Of a DNA stretch of 33,513 nucleotides, positions 20,414 through 30,421 are shown one piece after another. The notes beneath the pieces were generated by a model. It searched no databases, was not told the DNA's origin, and saw nothing but the letters and a program-made list of their open reading frames with translations. A program made the translations under genes and the position numbers. The first letter of the stretch is position 1; each line of letters opens with the position of its first letter. This DNA comes from Catenaria anguillulae PL171 (Eukaryota; Blastocladiomycota; Blastocladiomycetes; Blastocladiales; Catenariaceae): positions 1 to 33,513 of the forward strand of contig MCFL01000267.1 of NCBI GenBank assembly GCA_002102555.1. Reading direction: 5' to 3'.

Positions 20414-22144
20414 ATGTTCGCCTCGCATGCTACCTCGTCCTTGCCCTCGACTTCGGCTTCGGCCTTGGCCGCCGCAGCCGCATCCTCGACCACCCCCAAA
20501 CCGCCCAAATCCTTTGACACACTCAGGACCCACCATGTCTCGACGATCGGCTTTGTCGGTGTGCATACGTCGGAGGCACACGCCCGCCGCAAAGCTCGCC
20601 GCAGTGCCGACTCGCACCTGACCAGCGACGAACGCTTGGTGCAAAAAAAGAGCGACTGGTCCATCCCCGAGCCCACCGACCAGGCGCATGTGACTTGGGT
20701 GCTGCGCATCATTGCGTACATGCGTACGAAGCAGTACAGCCATTTTGTCTACGTTGGCGTGACCAACGAGACTCAAGCAGCCACGGGCGCCGTTGGCGGG
20801 CAGTGGTCCATGGCTCTCATGACCATGCGCGACGCGGTCGCCTTGACGTTTGCCGAGATTGAGGACGAGGAGGAGCGTTGGACCGCGTTTCAAGAGTACT
20901 TGACCCATTGTATTCGCATCAACGCGGAGGGGACCGCCGTTGTGTTGGGTGATTAAGTCGCCCATCCGATTGCCGTCAAGTTGGACAGGGTGGCCGCCAG
21001 CAGGTTGCTTGTCAAGTACACCAAGTATCCCACGAAAGCATCCTTCGCCAAGTCATCGACCCTCGCCCATGCCCCGCAACGCGACAAGCTCACCATCACG
21101 CGCGCCATCATTGTAGATTTGCCCGCCACCTTGTCATGTGGCCACCATGTGCCCGTCCTTTCCAATGCATGGCCGACGTGGCCCGAGGACCGCAAGTTGG
21201 CGTTTTGCATCAAATGTCTGGACCCCGTCCTCGACCATTTACAAAGTGTCGAGCTGCCGCGGTACACTCCAGACGAGTGGGCTGCGTGGATCGCGGCCGA
21301 GGAGAAAAACGCAAACCTGGACCGCATGGCTGCGTTGGCCGACCTGCGCGCATTCCCGTGGTTCTCGCGCGAGTGGCTCCAAGCCGCGCGCATGATCGGC
21401 GTCATGTTTGGCGTCAAGGATGCTTTCTCGCCCGAGTTTGCAGCAACCATGGCCATCTCGACCAACGCTCGCCTCGAGGTGGTTGACAAGTCAACAGACG
21501 CGTCGCGTGTGTTGGAGTGGATGCGAGAGGACGTGGTCGGGACGGTTGTGTTGGCCGAGGACAAGTTGAATTTGGGCGGCGAGCTTGTCACCCACTTGTT
21601 TGACTGGGTCGAGCAACATGGCCAAGATACATTTATTCAGTCTCGAGACGACCTTTACTGGTACCTCAACCAGTACTGCGCGCTCGCCACCGCGCACATC
21701 CCCATCAACCAAGCCCGCAACACGGCCCCCAAGCTGCCTCCACGCGCCGGCCACAAGTACACGGCATCTTCAGTCGCGGCCAAGTACGCCCCGCTCGAGC
21801 AAACGTGCGCTGCTGTCGCTCGTCGGCTGCAACACGATGCGTCGACGCCGCGGTCACGCCGCAGCAGGTTTAGCACGTCGTCGTCGTTGACGTCGTCGGA
21901 TTCGACCGCGTCGTGGTTGAGCGAGTTTTCCGCGCTTGTGGCGGGCAGGTTGCGGTCGCGCAAGCACACGTTGTCGGCGCAGCACCAGGTGGAGCAGCCG
22001 ATTGCGCAAGCACTTGAGGTGGGCGGGGAGGAGGTGCAAGGCGGGTTGGAGCAGGGAGTTGGAGGAGTGACGCTTGTTGAGGGAAAGGAGGAGGTTGATG
22101 GTGTCGTGGGAGAGCAAGATGGAAGGGATAGGTATATGGGGTAG
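20414..22144 (+). CDS. Unknown gene family, copy B, with one in-frame TAA
   Basis: I do not recognise this family. From the ATG at 20414 the frame runs 180 codons to a TAA at 20954-20956, then stays open in the same frame to the stop ending at 22144, about 575 sense codons in all. Across the TAA the neighbouring copy A reads NYVARPIA where this copy reads D-stop-VAHPIA, so the stop replaces an ancestral tyrosine codon. Visible parts: an Ala/Ser-rich N-terminus, the conserved block TMRDAVALTFAEIEDEEERW, a CGHH and CIKC cysteine/histidine group (about residues 240-275, possibly metal binding), the block EWLQAARMIGVMFGVKD, and a Ser-rich then Gly/Glu-rich tail. No signal peptide or membrane helix is seen. 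It may be a young pseudogene, a readthrough gene or a consensus error. Confidence 0.55.
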
Positions 22145-22449
22145 GTAGGTGAGGACAAGTAGGACGAAGACTCAGGGCTTGATGAGGAGCAGGAAGAGCA
22201 AGTGTAACGTTTAAGGTGTGCATGTGGCTGTTTGTGTGCCTGATACATGTGCAGTCATCATCGCCTTGCCTTGTCAGTGGCTACCTGTCTGGAAAGGAGG
22301 GTGTGAAACAGCATTGGCAAAAGCACCTCATGTGGGCGGGACATGCTGTAGTCTCAGAGCTAAGATTTTTTTTTATCTCCTCGCAAGTCTACAGTGTCAG
22401 CTTCACATGCTGTGCTGATAATCAGAACTACACGAGGGCAAAAAAAAAA
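22145..22449. other. Intergenic, no gene seen
   Basis: This stretch lies between the end of copy B and the end of the second ankyrin copy, which is transcribed toward it. It includes an A-rich run at about 22441-22452 immediately beyond the ankyrin stop, where similarity to the first copy ends. Confidence 0.5.
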
Positions 22450-22454
22450 AACAA

Positions 22455-24596
22455 TCAACACATGCTCAACTCCACGGCCTTCTCCTCTATGTGCCTCCTC
22501 ACCTCTTCAACCAACCACTCTTCAATCTGCTGATATGGCGAGCCTGGGCCATTGGTTGCAACGGCAGCAACGTCAAACGGAATCTCGTGGTCCATCAACC
22601 AGCGGAACGTGGCCTTTGAATCATCGCGCTTCAGAAGAATGCGTTTGAGATGATTGATGGGCACGGGTGGGAAATCAGTCGGCTTGCTGCCGAGCATGGC
22701 CAGCATCCATTGCAGAGTACACACGGTTCCGTGCTGAACCGCGGACGCCAGGATTTGCTGCATCAACAGGCGACATGTGTGCTCGGCAGTGTATGCTAAA
22801 TGCTTGTGAACGAAATGAAGCAAAACGGGTTGGCGCATGGCCGATAGGACCAGATTCGAGGCTTTCGTCGACTCCATGTTGCCGCCATCATCATCAGACG
22901 GCGCCGGCGCAAAATACCCTTGGCGGATAAGGTAGAGAAGAATGCTTGGGTGATACGAGAAGCGATTCCACTCGGACAGGACCTCCAGACTTGAAAATGC
23001 GTGCTTGATTTCGTCTTGATCAAACACCGATCGCTGCATCCACCACTCAAGCGCTTCCAATTGGCCATACCGCAACGCATTAACTAACACCTGCTTGTCG
23101 TACACGAGTTGCTTGCAGCCAGACTTTTCAAACCACCAGTCAAGCACAGCCAACTGCCCGTGTTCTGTTGCGTTGCTGAGCGTCTCGTTGCCACAGGTGA
23201 TGCGCTTCTTGTTGGCTTTCCACCACTCGAGCACATGCAAATGCCCGTTTGTGCTCGCAGCCGTCAGTGCGCTTGTGGAATACGTCACCTTCTTTGCCAA
23301 TGCGGGCGTACCCGTGCAGTACTCGAGCAACTCCACCATTCCATGTTCGGTGGCAATCACCGGCAGGTCCTTGATGGTTGTGGGCCGCACAGGAATCAAG
23401 TTTTGCTCCAACCACCACTTGAGAACTTGCATGAGGCCTCGTTTCGCCAAAGCAGGCACAATACACTTGTTGCGATGATCATGCGCAACCAACGATGCGC
23501 CAAACCTGTCGCCATTCGCCGCCCACCATTCAAGCACATCCAAATGCCCAGCAAGCGCAATCTTGTCCATGTGAACTGCGTATTGTAAGGCAACTTGCCC
23601 TGCGCATCCAGCCCAGTGTTCATCTCTGGGTCGGTCAAGATCCACTGAATTGTAGCCAGCTGGCCTGCCTCGCTTGCCCCCGGCAAACGCTGCAACAGCG
23701 TTTTGCTCGGTGGCTCATCGTGCAACCCCATAGCCCAGCGGATAAAGTCCTGGTCGCCCGACTTGACCGCGCCTGTCAACACGTAGTTCTTTGGGTCTGA
23801 GCTATCGTCGTCAACGGGCAGGTTAGCAAGCGCCCACAAGACCATATCCTTGTCCTTGTTCTGGGCCAGCGATTGCAGCGCAAGCGAGTACCGGTATTCG
23901 GCGGCCACATTCCAGACTTGCAAAACGAGTTGTGCGGTGGAATAAAATCCGCGGGCCATGGATTCCGTCAAGATGGACAAGCGGGCATAACTGCGCCCAT
24001 CGTATCCGGTCGAGTAGACGTATTCAGGCTCGGGCGAGTCAATGGCGGGACGACCAGACGTTGGGAGCGAGTCTGGGTCGACATTGAGCAGTGCACGGAT
24101 GGCCCATTTGAAGAGTCGCAGCGCATCGGCCTCGGTATTGGCTTGCTTGAATCCCACAATCACATCGTTCCATTCCACATCGTTGAAATACAAGAGCTTG
24201 CGTTGCCGCTGAGTATACCACCATTCAGCAACATCGCATGACACAGTTTGACGGCTTCCGCTAATCCACCTGCGAGTATTGCAGCGGGCGGACGAGGCGG
24301 GGTGCGACATGTTGAGCAAGGTGTTGAGGAGCGGGACACTGTTGTGGACGCTGGCATGGGTCCAAGTCGACCCACCACATTTGCAAGAGTGCGGCGCGGG
24401 TCAGGTAAGAGCCACCACCGGCAGCGTCGGCCCCGGTAGAGCTATGGCCGGGAAGGGAGGTGAGCAGGGCATGAATGGCGACAGAGTCGAGTGTGCGTTT
24501 CCGAGGGTCGAACGGGTCGATGGAGCGGATGGCAAAGAGGAGGATGAGCTCGGCCACCTCGTGGGGCAGGCTGGGCAGTGCAGTGCATTCAGTCAT
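22455..24596 (-). pseudogene. Ankyrin-like repeat protein, copy 2 (inverted, frame-broken)
   Basis: The reverse strand matches the ankyrin gene at 1920-4064 along its whole length, start and stop included, with scattered substitutions such as LPSPP to LPSLP and VEQVRIHKEE to VEEVRRHIEE. Compared with copy 1 it has one inserted base at about 24358-24360 and single-base deletions at about 24297-24302, 24268-24271, 24234-24237 and 23575. The net change is -3, so the last reading frame equals the first, but about 100 and then about 220 codons lie out of register. The three open parts are 24596-24261, 24319-23396 (useful from about 24235) and 23645-22455. Without these indels the product would be a 713-residue W-W ankyrin protein. 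It is either a recent pseudogene or affected by consensus errors. Confidence 0.8.
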
Positions 24597-24648
24597 TGTG
24601 GTCTATTCATTGCAGGTCAATACATCCAGTGGGAAGTGGAAGAGCAAC
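24597..24648 (-). promoter_or_regulatory. Duplicated 5' flank of ankyrin copy 2
   Basis: These ~52 bp upstream of the ATG match 1868-1919 almost exactly and end abruptly near AGCAAC (24643-24648). The shared flank shows that the duplicated block began just upstream of the gene and suggests a retained 5' UTR or proximal promoter. Confidence 0.6.
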
Positions 24649-24963
24649 GCATGACGTCGTGCTGTTTTGCTCTCTTGCTTGAACACTCTGTTTATTGAGG
24701 GTCCAACAGGTCCATTTGGCGGGCCATTTACGACCGGGCTACGACTGGCTTCATGCTTTTTCACAATACGGAGGCATTTCGCAGTGACCTTGACAGGGTC
24801 GATCATGGACAAATGGAATCGATCATGTTGAGCTTTGAAAACACTGGGACGAATACACGGTTGTGCTGTCTGTACGTTGTATGCTATGGAAACATAAGGA
24901 AGGTAAATAATCAATTACATCGATCAGCACTGCAAGACGGCTGTGACTCACCTATGTGCCTGG
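24649..24963. other. Intergenic, no gene seen
   Basis: 315 bp between the upstream end of the ankyrin duplicate and the stop of the F-box-like gene. It should hold the 3' flank of the latter and any distal promoter of the former. No further feature was seen. Confidence 0.5.
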
Positions 24964-26975
24964 CTATGCCTCCACTGCCAACCACCCATTTTCCCTCATA
25001 AAGTCAACAACCTCCTCAACCGACTCGGCAGTCAACCTGTGTGCCAGTTCTCTTTTGTCCGGCGCCATCAACCCAACCATCTCCTGCATGCTGATGCGCC
25101 AGCTTGAAAACCGCTCGATTCCCTTTGCCTCGTCAAGCACCTGTATCGCCTCAGGCAACCAATGTCCTTGAATCATGGCCCGCATAAACTCGCCAAACGG
25201 AATCACATTGAGGGCAGTGTCGGGATATCGATTCGCGTCGCGGACGTGTGGCCAGAGTAGCGGCAGCAACGAGTTGCCATAGCTTGTGCGCTGGGCCACA
25301 AACGAGTCGAGGTATGCGCGCCAAGAATGCGAATCGCTGGTCTTGGATGCGGCCGATGCTGCAGATGGAGGAGGAATTGACTTGAGCAATGCCTGAATTG
25401 CACGCGCCTCTTGCAGACGCTTGTGGGCAGGAATTGGGACAAATGACATGGGCGACGCCTCGTCATACTGCTTGACAAATCGCTTAAACAGCGCGGGCGC
25501 GCCCGGTTGGTTGGCAAGCTGCTTGAGTTGCTCGCACCGGTCGCACTTTGTGGGGTACTTGCTGTCGGTGATTTCGCGGGCATGCACCAAATCAAATGGG
25601 ATCTCTTCGAGGACACGTTGGAGAGCACGGCCAGATACGTTGGAGCACGCGGCACGCAGGCTTGTCGCCAGCCTATGGCTGTAGGCGTGGACAAGATCCA
25701 AATGCAGCGGCTTTCGCACAAGTACCAATCGAGCAGCTCCCGATCCACAGGCGAATAAGGGTTTTCTTTCAGTTGGAACCAACTATCCATGTCGTACCAG
25801 TTCCATCCACGCAACGAGGCAATGGCTGCTCGAATCAAGTCTTGGGAAGCACCCGCGAGAATGAATGGCCGAAACACGCTTGGCTCGACAGAGTCTGCGT
25901 CTTGGTCAGCGGGGAATTTAAGCGGAAGCGCCTTTTTGGGTCGCGTAACGTGCTGGCCCATGGCCCACAAGAGCGGGTCGGCATCGGCTTCGCGGAAGGC
26001 AAAGTACCGCACTGAGTGCGTGCCCAAGGCGAGAAGAAACAGGTCCAGAAATTGCAATGTGAGGTTCTTGCGGCCGGCGGTCCAAAGCGCGTACACGAGA
26101 TCGGGCAGGCAATACAGGGTTGCACTCAAGCTATCGTTTCCATTTTTGGCAAACAAGCGGACGCCATTGAGCAGAACGAGTGGGTGGCCGCTCGCGGCGA
26201 GCCATTCACTTGCGCATTCGCAGGCGTCACCGCCCTCGTTACCAAACCATGCGAATGGGGAGAGGGCGAGTTGCATATCGACAAGCTGTGGAGCGGGTAC
26301 GTCGGTTGCCTTCGTGAGAGTCATCAAAGTGCCGAAGAGATCGAGCGATTCGAGCCAAGCTTTGTTGCGCACACAAAAGGTTGACAAGCTTGTCAGCCCA
26401 ATCGAGTGCCGGCGGCTGACGGCGACGTCCAGCATGCGCTCAAGAAACCGCTGGGTGTCCGTTTCGATCTGATCGAGGCCCTTGAGCATGGCAATGTCGG
26501 TGATGGACTGGCCAACCCCATTCGCCTTGTCCAAATGGTCGAGTTCCCTGAGGTATACCTTGGTTACATCGTACAGAAGATCGAGCGGGGCCCACCACAC
26601 ACTTGAGGGCTCGTTGTGTGTGCAGACGAGGTGCCAAACACAGGCCTGGAATAGTTGGCGGCGGCGGTCGTAATGAATGAGGTCTGCCTCTGTGGGCCAT
26701 GTCGGCGGTTTTGCGGTGAGGTTGGATGATGCGGAAAGGGCTTGACAGAAGGCACTATTGTCGCCCGCAGTGACGGCTTGCAAGATGCGAACGTCGGAAA
26801 TGCTCGAGTAGAGGGCGGGGTTGGCAAACGCTCGGCAGGTGCAACGGAGCTGAGCGATGGAAATGAGATCGGAATGGCGAGCAATAGCCGACTGTACATC
26901 GAACGGCAGCGTCGCCAGGGAGGACGGCACGAGTGGCCAACTCGGAAAGTCTTGGGTAGTGTGCGCTGAATGCAT
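24964..26975 (-). pseudogene. Possible F-box protein, one frameshift
   Basis: From the ATG at 26973-26975, sequence near residues 19-58 (SLATLPFDVQSAIARHSDL then LRCTCRAFANPALYSSI) fits a weak F-box, the segment by which such proteins bind Skp1 in SCF ubiquitin ligases. The remaining ~610 residues are helical and Leu/Trp-rich, without a domain I can name. The frame is good to about 25725 (PVDRELLDWYL). The convincing continuation (KPLHLDLVHAYSHRL and then EEIPFDLVHAREI, NGWLAVEA) is in another frame and ends at 24964. The two parts have 2012 nt in total, one short of a multiple of three, so a one-base loss around 25705-25725 is the simplest explanation. No intron of sensible size fits. It may be a sequence error in a real ~670-residue gene, or early decay. 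Confidence 0.55.
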
Positions 26976-27155
26976 TGAGTCGAGTTGCCTGTGCAGAATG
27001 GGAAAGCTCGGCTACGGTGCATAACTCCACTGACTACCGTGTTGATGCACATGGGTAAACACCTAAACGTTGGTCGCTATGTACTCATGTGAATGTGCAA
27101 AGGCCATTGTACAAATATGTGTGCAAGTATACCTACGGCAAATTAGGACAGGATT

Positions 27156-28868
27156 TCACATCAGCATAGCCATGGCCGGATCATCGCCCTCCTTATGCTC
27201 GGCCCACTCGAATCCCAGCTTGCTCAAAAACTCTTGCACCACTGCATCTTCCTCGTCGTCGTGGCTTTGACGGTCACCAACGTTCGTCAACCCAACCAAT
27301 ACCCGCGACATGTCCCCGCCACGATACCGGTAATGGAACAAGGTACAGTTGAGTGCGCTCTCGCTCATGCACTTGAGAAACATGGCGAGAGACCCTGGCC
27401 GTTCGGGAAACACAAATGAAAAGAAGCGCTCACCACGGCTCGGGTGCGGGCCTTTGCCCGCACACAAGTAGCGAGCGTGATGCTTTGCCAATTCGTTTTG
27501 TGTCAAGTCTACGGCCGACCACTCGCCGGTGCCCTCGGCCACATGATTAAAGGACGCCACCACCTCATTGACCTCTGGTTGGCCGCGCGAGATTTCAAAC
27601 CCAATAAACACTTTGGCCGTTGCTGTGTCGCCAAACCGGTACACGAGCTCGGTCACGTTCCGGGGATGAATCTTGTCGTACAGCCGGATAAATGATCCGG
27701 GCACCTCGGGAATCCTTGCACACACGAGCGCCTCGCGGCCGTCGCCAATGCGTGTGCGATCCGCAATGAATCCGAGCCGGTCAAAGCTGGCGTTGGAGCC
27801 CGACAGCACACACGCAAACACGCCGCCGGTAAGCTGCGGAAACCGCGCCAAGTACTTTCGGCACCCCGCCACTGACAAGGCGCCTGCGGGCTCGAGAATG
27901 GACCGTGTCTCTTCAAACACGTCGCGAATCGCCGCACACACTTCGTCCGTGGTGACCGTGATCATGTCGTCGACGAGCTGGCTCGCGAGCCGATACGTCT
28001 CGTCGCCCACGACGCGTACCGCGGATCCATCGGAAAACAAGCCCACTTGAGCTTGAGCCATAACCTTGCCGTGTGCAATCGACTCTGCCATGGCGCGCGA
28101 GTCGACCGTGTTGACGCCCACAATGCGCACGTGTGGGCGCACACGCTTGACGTACGCGGCAATGCCCGCCAGCAACCCGCCGCCCCCGCAGCACACAAAG
28201 ATGGCATCGAGCCTGTCCTGCTTGACCTGATGCAAGATTTCCATGCCAACGGTGGCTTGGCCCGCAATCACCTTTGGGTCGTCAAATGGCGGAATAATGA
28301 CTGCTCCCTGGTCCTTTGCCAGCTGCAGCATGTGTTGCTTGCACTCATCAAAGTCGGATCCGGATAGTACAACATGCCCGCCGAGCCGGCGCACATTGTC
28401 GACCTTGATCTTTGGAGCAAATACGGGCATGCAAATGGTGGCCCGGATGCCGAGCTTTTGCGCAGCGAGGGCAACGCCCTGAGCGTGATTGCCTGCAGAC
28501 ACGGCAATCACGCCGCGCGCGCGCTCTTCGGGCGTCAGGTTGAACAACTTGTTGAAGGCGCCGCGCAGCTTGAAGGAGAAGACGGGTTGCAAGTCTTCGC
28601 GCTTGAGCAGAATGGTCGATGCGAGGCGTGCAGACAGGCGCGGGGCAGGAACCAGTGGCGACTCAATGGCGACATCGTAGACGCGCGCATTGAGGGTTTC
28701 GAGCAGGTAGTCTGTGCCGTGGGCCGGGTGGGTGGTGATGGCGGTCACTTGATCGCGGGTCAGGTGCTGCGCGTTGGCACAGGCAGCCAGGAGCGGCGAT
28801 GGCCAGGGTAGCGGGAAGGGTGTTGATGAGGACATGGTGCTAGCCTGCTGACAAGTGCTGTTGTTCAT
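27156..28868 (-). CDS. ILV1: Threonine deaminase (threonine ammonia-lyase), ILV1
   Basis: This PLP enzyme converts L-threonine to 2-oxobutanoate and ammonia, the first committed step of isoleucine synthesis, normally in mitochondria. The intronless 570-residue frame has the expected order: DYLLETLNARVYDVA, KREDLQPVFSFKLRGA with the PLP-binding lysine at about residue 100, SAGNHAQGVA (about 124-132), and the phosphate-binding loop CGGGGLLAG (227-235). Two ACT-like regulatory domains follow (about 380-460 and 480-560, the second opening with FFSFVFPERPGSLAMFL), the site of isoleucine inhibition and valine activation in this family. The first ~45 residues are family-unlike and short of acidic residues, which suits a transit peptide. 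A second ATG 11 codons later (MSSSTPFPL) is an alternative start. Length agrees with fungal relatives (about 550-580). Confidence 0.95.
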   Translation of the reverse strand: MNNSTCQQASTMSSSTPFPLPWPSPLLAACANAQHLTRDQVTAITTHPAHGTDYLLETLNARVYDVAIESPLVPAPRLSARLASTILLKREDLQPVFSFKLRGAFNKLFNLTPEERARGVIAVSAGNHAQGVALAAQKLGIRATICMPVFAPKIKVDNVRRLGGHVVLSGSDFDECKQHMLQLAKDQGAVIIPPFDDPKVIAGQATVGMEILHQVKQDRLDAIFVCCGGGGLLAGIAAYVKRVRPHVRIVGVNTVDSRAMAESIAHGKVMAQAQVGLFSDGSAVRVVGDETYRLASQLVDDMITVTTDEVCAAIRDVFEETRSILEPAGALSVAGCRKYLARFPQLTGGVFACVLSGSNASFDRLGFIADRTRIGDGREALVCARIPEVPGSFIRLYDKIHPRNVTELVYRFGDTATAKVFIGFEISRGQPEVNEVVASFNHVAEGTGEWSAVDLTQNELAKHHARYLCAGKGPHPSRGERFFSFVFPERPGSLAMFLKCMSESALNCTLFHYRYRGGDMSRVLVGLTNVGDRQSHDDEEDAVVQEFLSKLGFEWAEHKEGDDPAMAMLM

Positions 28869-29223
28869 TGGGTTGCTTTCGACTTGACGGGGATTGGGAG
28901 CATGTGGGGCTGGCTGAGCTTTTCACTTGATTGGCCGTGAGACAGTGAATCATGATCTTGAATTGACCACGTGAGCATGCCAGTCATGCTCGTCCCGCTT
29001 GATCGGGTTCCGCCACGAAAAAGGATGATAAGTCTCGTATGTTTCTGTCTGTGTCGATAACAGTGACGATGGCAGCCTGCTGATGCCCTGCCCATCATCC
29101 ATGGCACCGACGGGGCGGATCCCACCTCTGCCAAGGGTATACAACTTGCCTAATATCTGCACATTTGCGCAAGAGCCACATGCTACATGCTCCCCCCTCA
29201 ACCCATCTCCGCCTCACACACAC
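28869..29223. promoter_or_regulatory. Intergenic region upstream of ILV1
   Basis: 355 bp between the ILV1 start and the stop of the next gene upstream. It must contain the ILV1 promoter. I looked for TGACTC-type Gcn4 sites, which control this gene in yeast, and found no clear full match. Confidence 0.4.
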
Positions 29224-30234
29224 TCACCTTGACCCGTTTTCTTCTGATACTCTGCCGACATCGGCCTGCCCCTCCGTATCCGACTCCCGCTGCTGGCCGC
29301 CATCAAACTTTTCCTCTCCAGCATCTGAACCCGCCAGGAAATGGAGCATTTGCGTCGGCATGGGTGGCAGCCGAGTTCCCCGCCCTGGCGTCTCATTTGG
29401 ATCTCGACTGCTCGCAATCCCGAGCAACTCTTCGAGTGTATCGAGATCCAACGGCGGCTCCTCCTCGTCTGCATGCAACTCGGATGGGTCAAGACATGCG
29501 GCATCTTGCGTGGGCGACACTGAGGATGGGACTGGCAGAAATGAAAAAAGCGACGCAAGTTCCTCCTCCTCCTCTTCATCTACTTGGTTGTCGCTGCCAC
29601 CATCGGCATGTCCCGGCCGCACGGTCGCAAATAGGTCTTGAGGGTGCGCCGGTGGGCCAGCCGCGACCGACGGCGGCACTGAAAACACGTCACGTGCAGG
29701 GTCGTGGGAGGAAGTGGGCGACGAAAAATGCATCAGCACGTCTGGCTGCGACCAAAACGGGTCCGTGTCTGGAATCGCTGCCCATTGCGCGGACGTTGCA
29801 CGCAAGTGCGACTGCTCAATCAAGGCGCGCGAGAATTCGCCCGCAACAGAGTCGGCCAGGTTGGCCAGCATGGTTTCTTGCGCTTGCAGGTCGGCCAAGA
29901 GGACGTCGCGCAGCAGTGCGGCTTGTGCGTGGACGGCGGTCGAGGCGGTAGCCGTTGAGGGGTGTTGATTCGCAGGGTCTGGGCGAAGACGGTAGGGCTT
30001 GAGTTTGCGAGGTACCGGAGCTACTGAAGGAGATTGTGTCGGTTCGTCAACAGCGTTGTCGTTCGTAACGGGGGATTGCGGTGGTGAATCATTGTGGCCT
30101 TGCGAGTCACTGTCATTGTCCGAGTGCGAGTCGCCAGTCTTGCCTGTGGGAGCCGGTGGGGAGGACAGACGGGGCCGCTTTGCCCGCACTGACGGCGGTG
30201 CTGCTGCTGTTGCATTGAACGACATTGTTTTCAT
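29224..30234 (-). CDS. Unknown acidic Ser/Pro-rich, probably nuclear protein
   Basis: I do not recognise this protein. I chose the ATG at 30232-30234 (336 residues, MKTMSFNATAAAPP) because sequence upstream in the same frame is unlike protein and would overlap the promoter. A basic cluster RAKRPRLSSPP near residue 18 looks like a nuclear localisation signal. A second basic stretch, RKLKPYRLRP, lies near residue 75. Between about 95 and 145 is an Ala/Leu-rich helix with QAALLRDVLLADLQAQE and LANLADSVAGEF, which could form a coiled coil. The C-terminal half is acidic (VDEEEEEELASLFSF, then EEEPPLDLDTLEELLGI), as in transcriptional activators. No DNA-binding fold is visible, so a role as a coactivator or adaptor is only a guess. 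Confidence 0.6.
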   Translation of the reverse strand: MKTMSFNATAAAPPSVRAKRPRLSSPPAPTGKTGDSHSDNDSDSQGHNDSPPQSPVTNDNAVDEPTQSPSVAPVPRKLKPYRLRPDPANQHPSTATASTAVHAQAALLRDVLLADLQAQETMLANLADSVAGEFSRALIEQSHLRATSAQWAAIPDTDPFWSQPDVLMHFSSPTSSHDPARDVFSVPPSVAAGPPAHPQDLFATVRPGHADGGSDNQVDEEEEEELASLFSFLPVPSSVSPTQDAACLDPSELHADEEEPPLDLDTLEELLGIASSRDPNETPGRGTRLPPMPTQMLHFLAGSDAGEEKFDGGQQRESDTEGQADVGRVSEENGSR

Positions 30235-30421
30235 TAGATGCAGTGAGAGACACGAGAGACTCGGAGAGGAGAGATGCGAGCAACTGACAATGAGGAAGCG
30301 TGAACACAAGTTTCCATCATGAACATAGACCGTGTCCGTGTCTGTACTGTACTCAGCGTAGATAAACATGTCGATGAATACAGAATCAGAATCAAGCTCG
30401 AGTCCCTTGTCGGTCCAAAAC
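30235..30421. promoter_or_regulatory. Short spacer between C2CD5-like gene and acidic-protein gene
   Basis: These 187 bp separate two genes on the same strand and must hold the terminator region of one and the promoter of the other. No specific motif was assigned. Confidence 0.35.

Noticed and set aside
22440-22454. A-rich run next to ankyrin copy 2 as evidence of retroposition
   Set aside because: On the coding strand of copy 2 this is a T run after the stop codon, the opposite of a poly-A tail, and copy 1 has no introns to lose.
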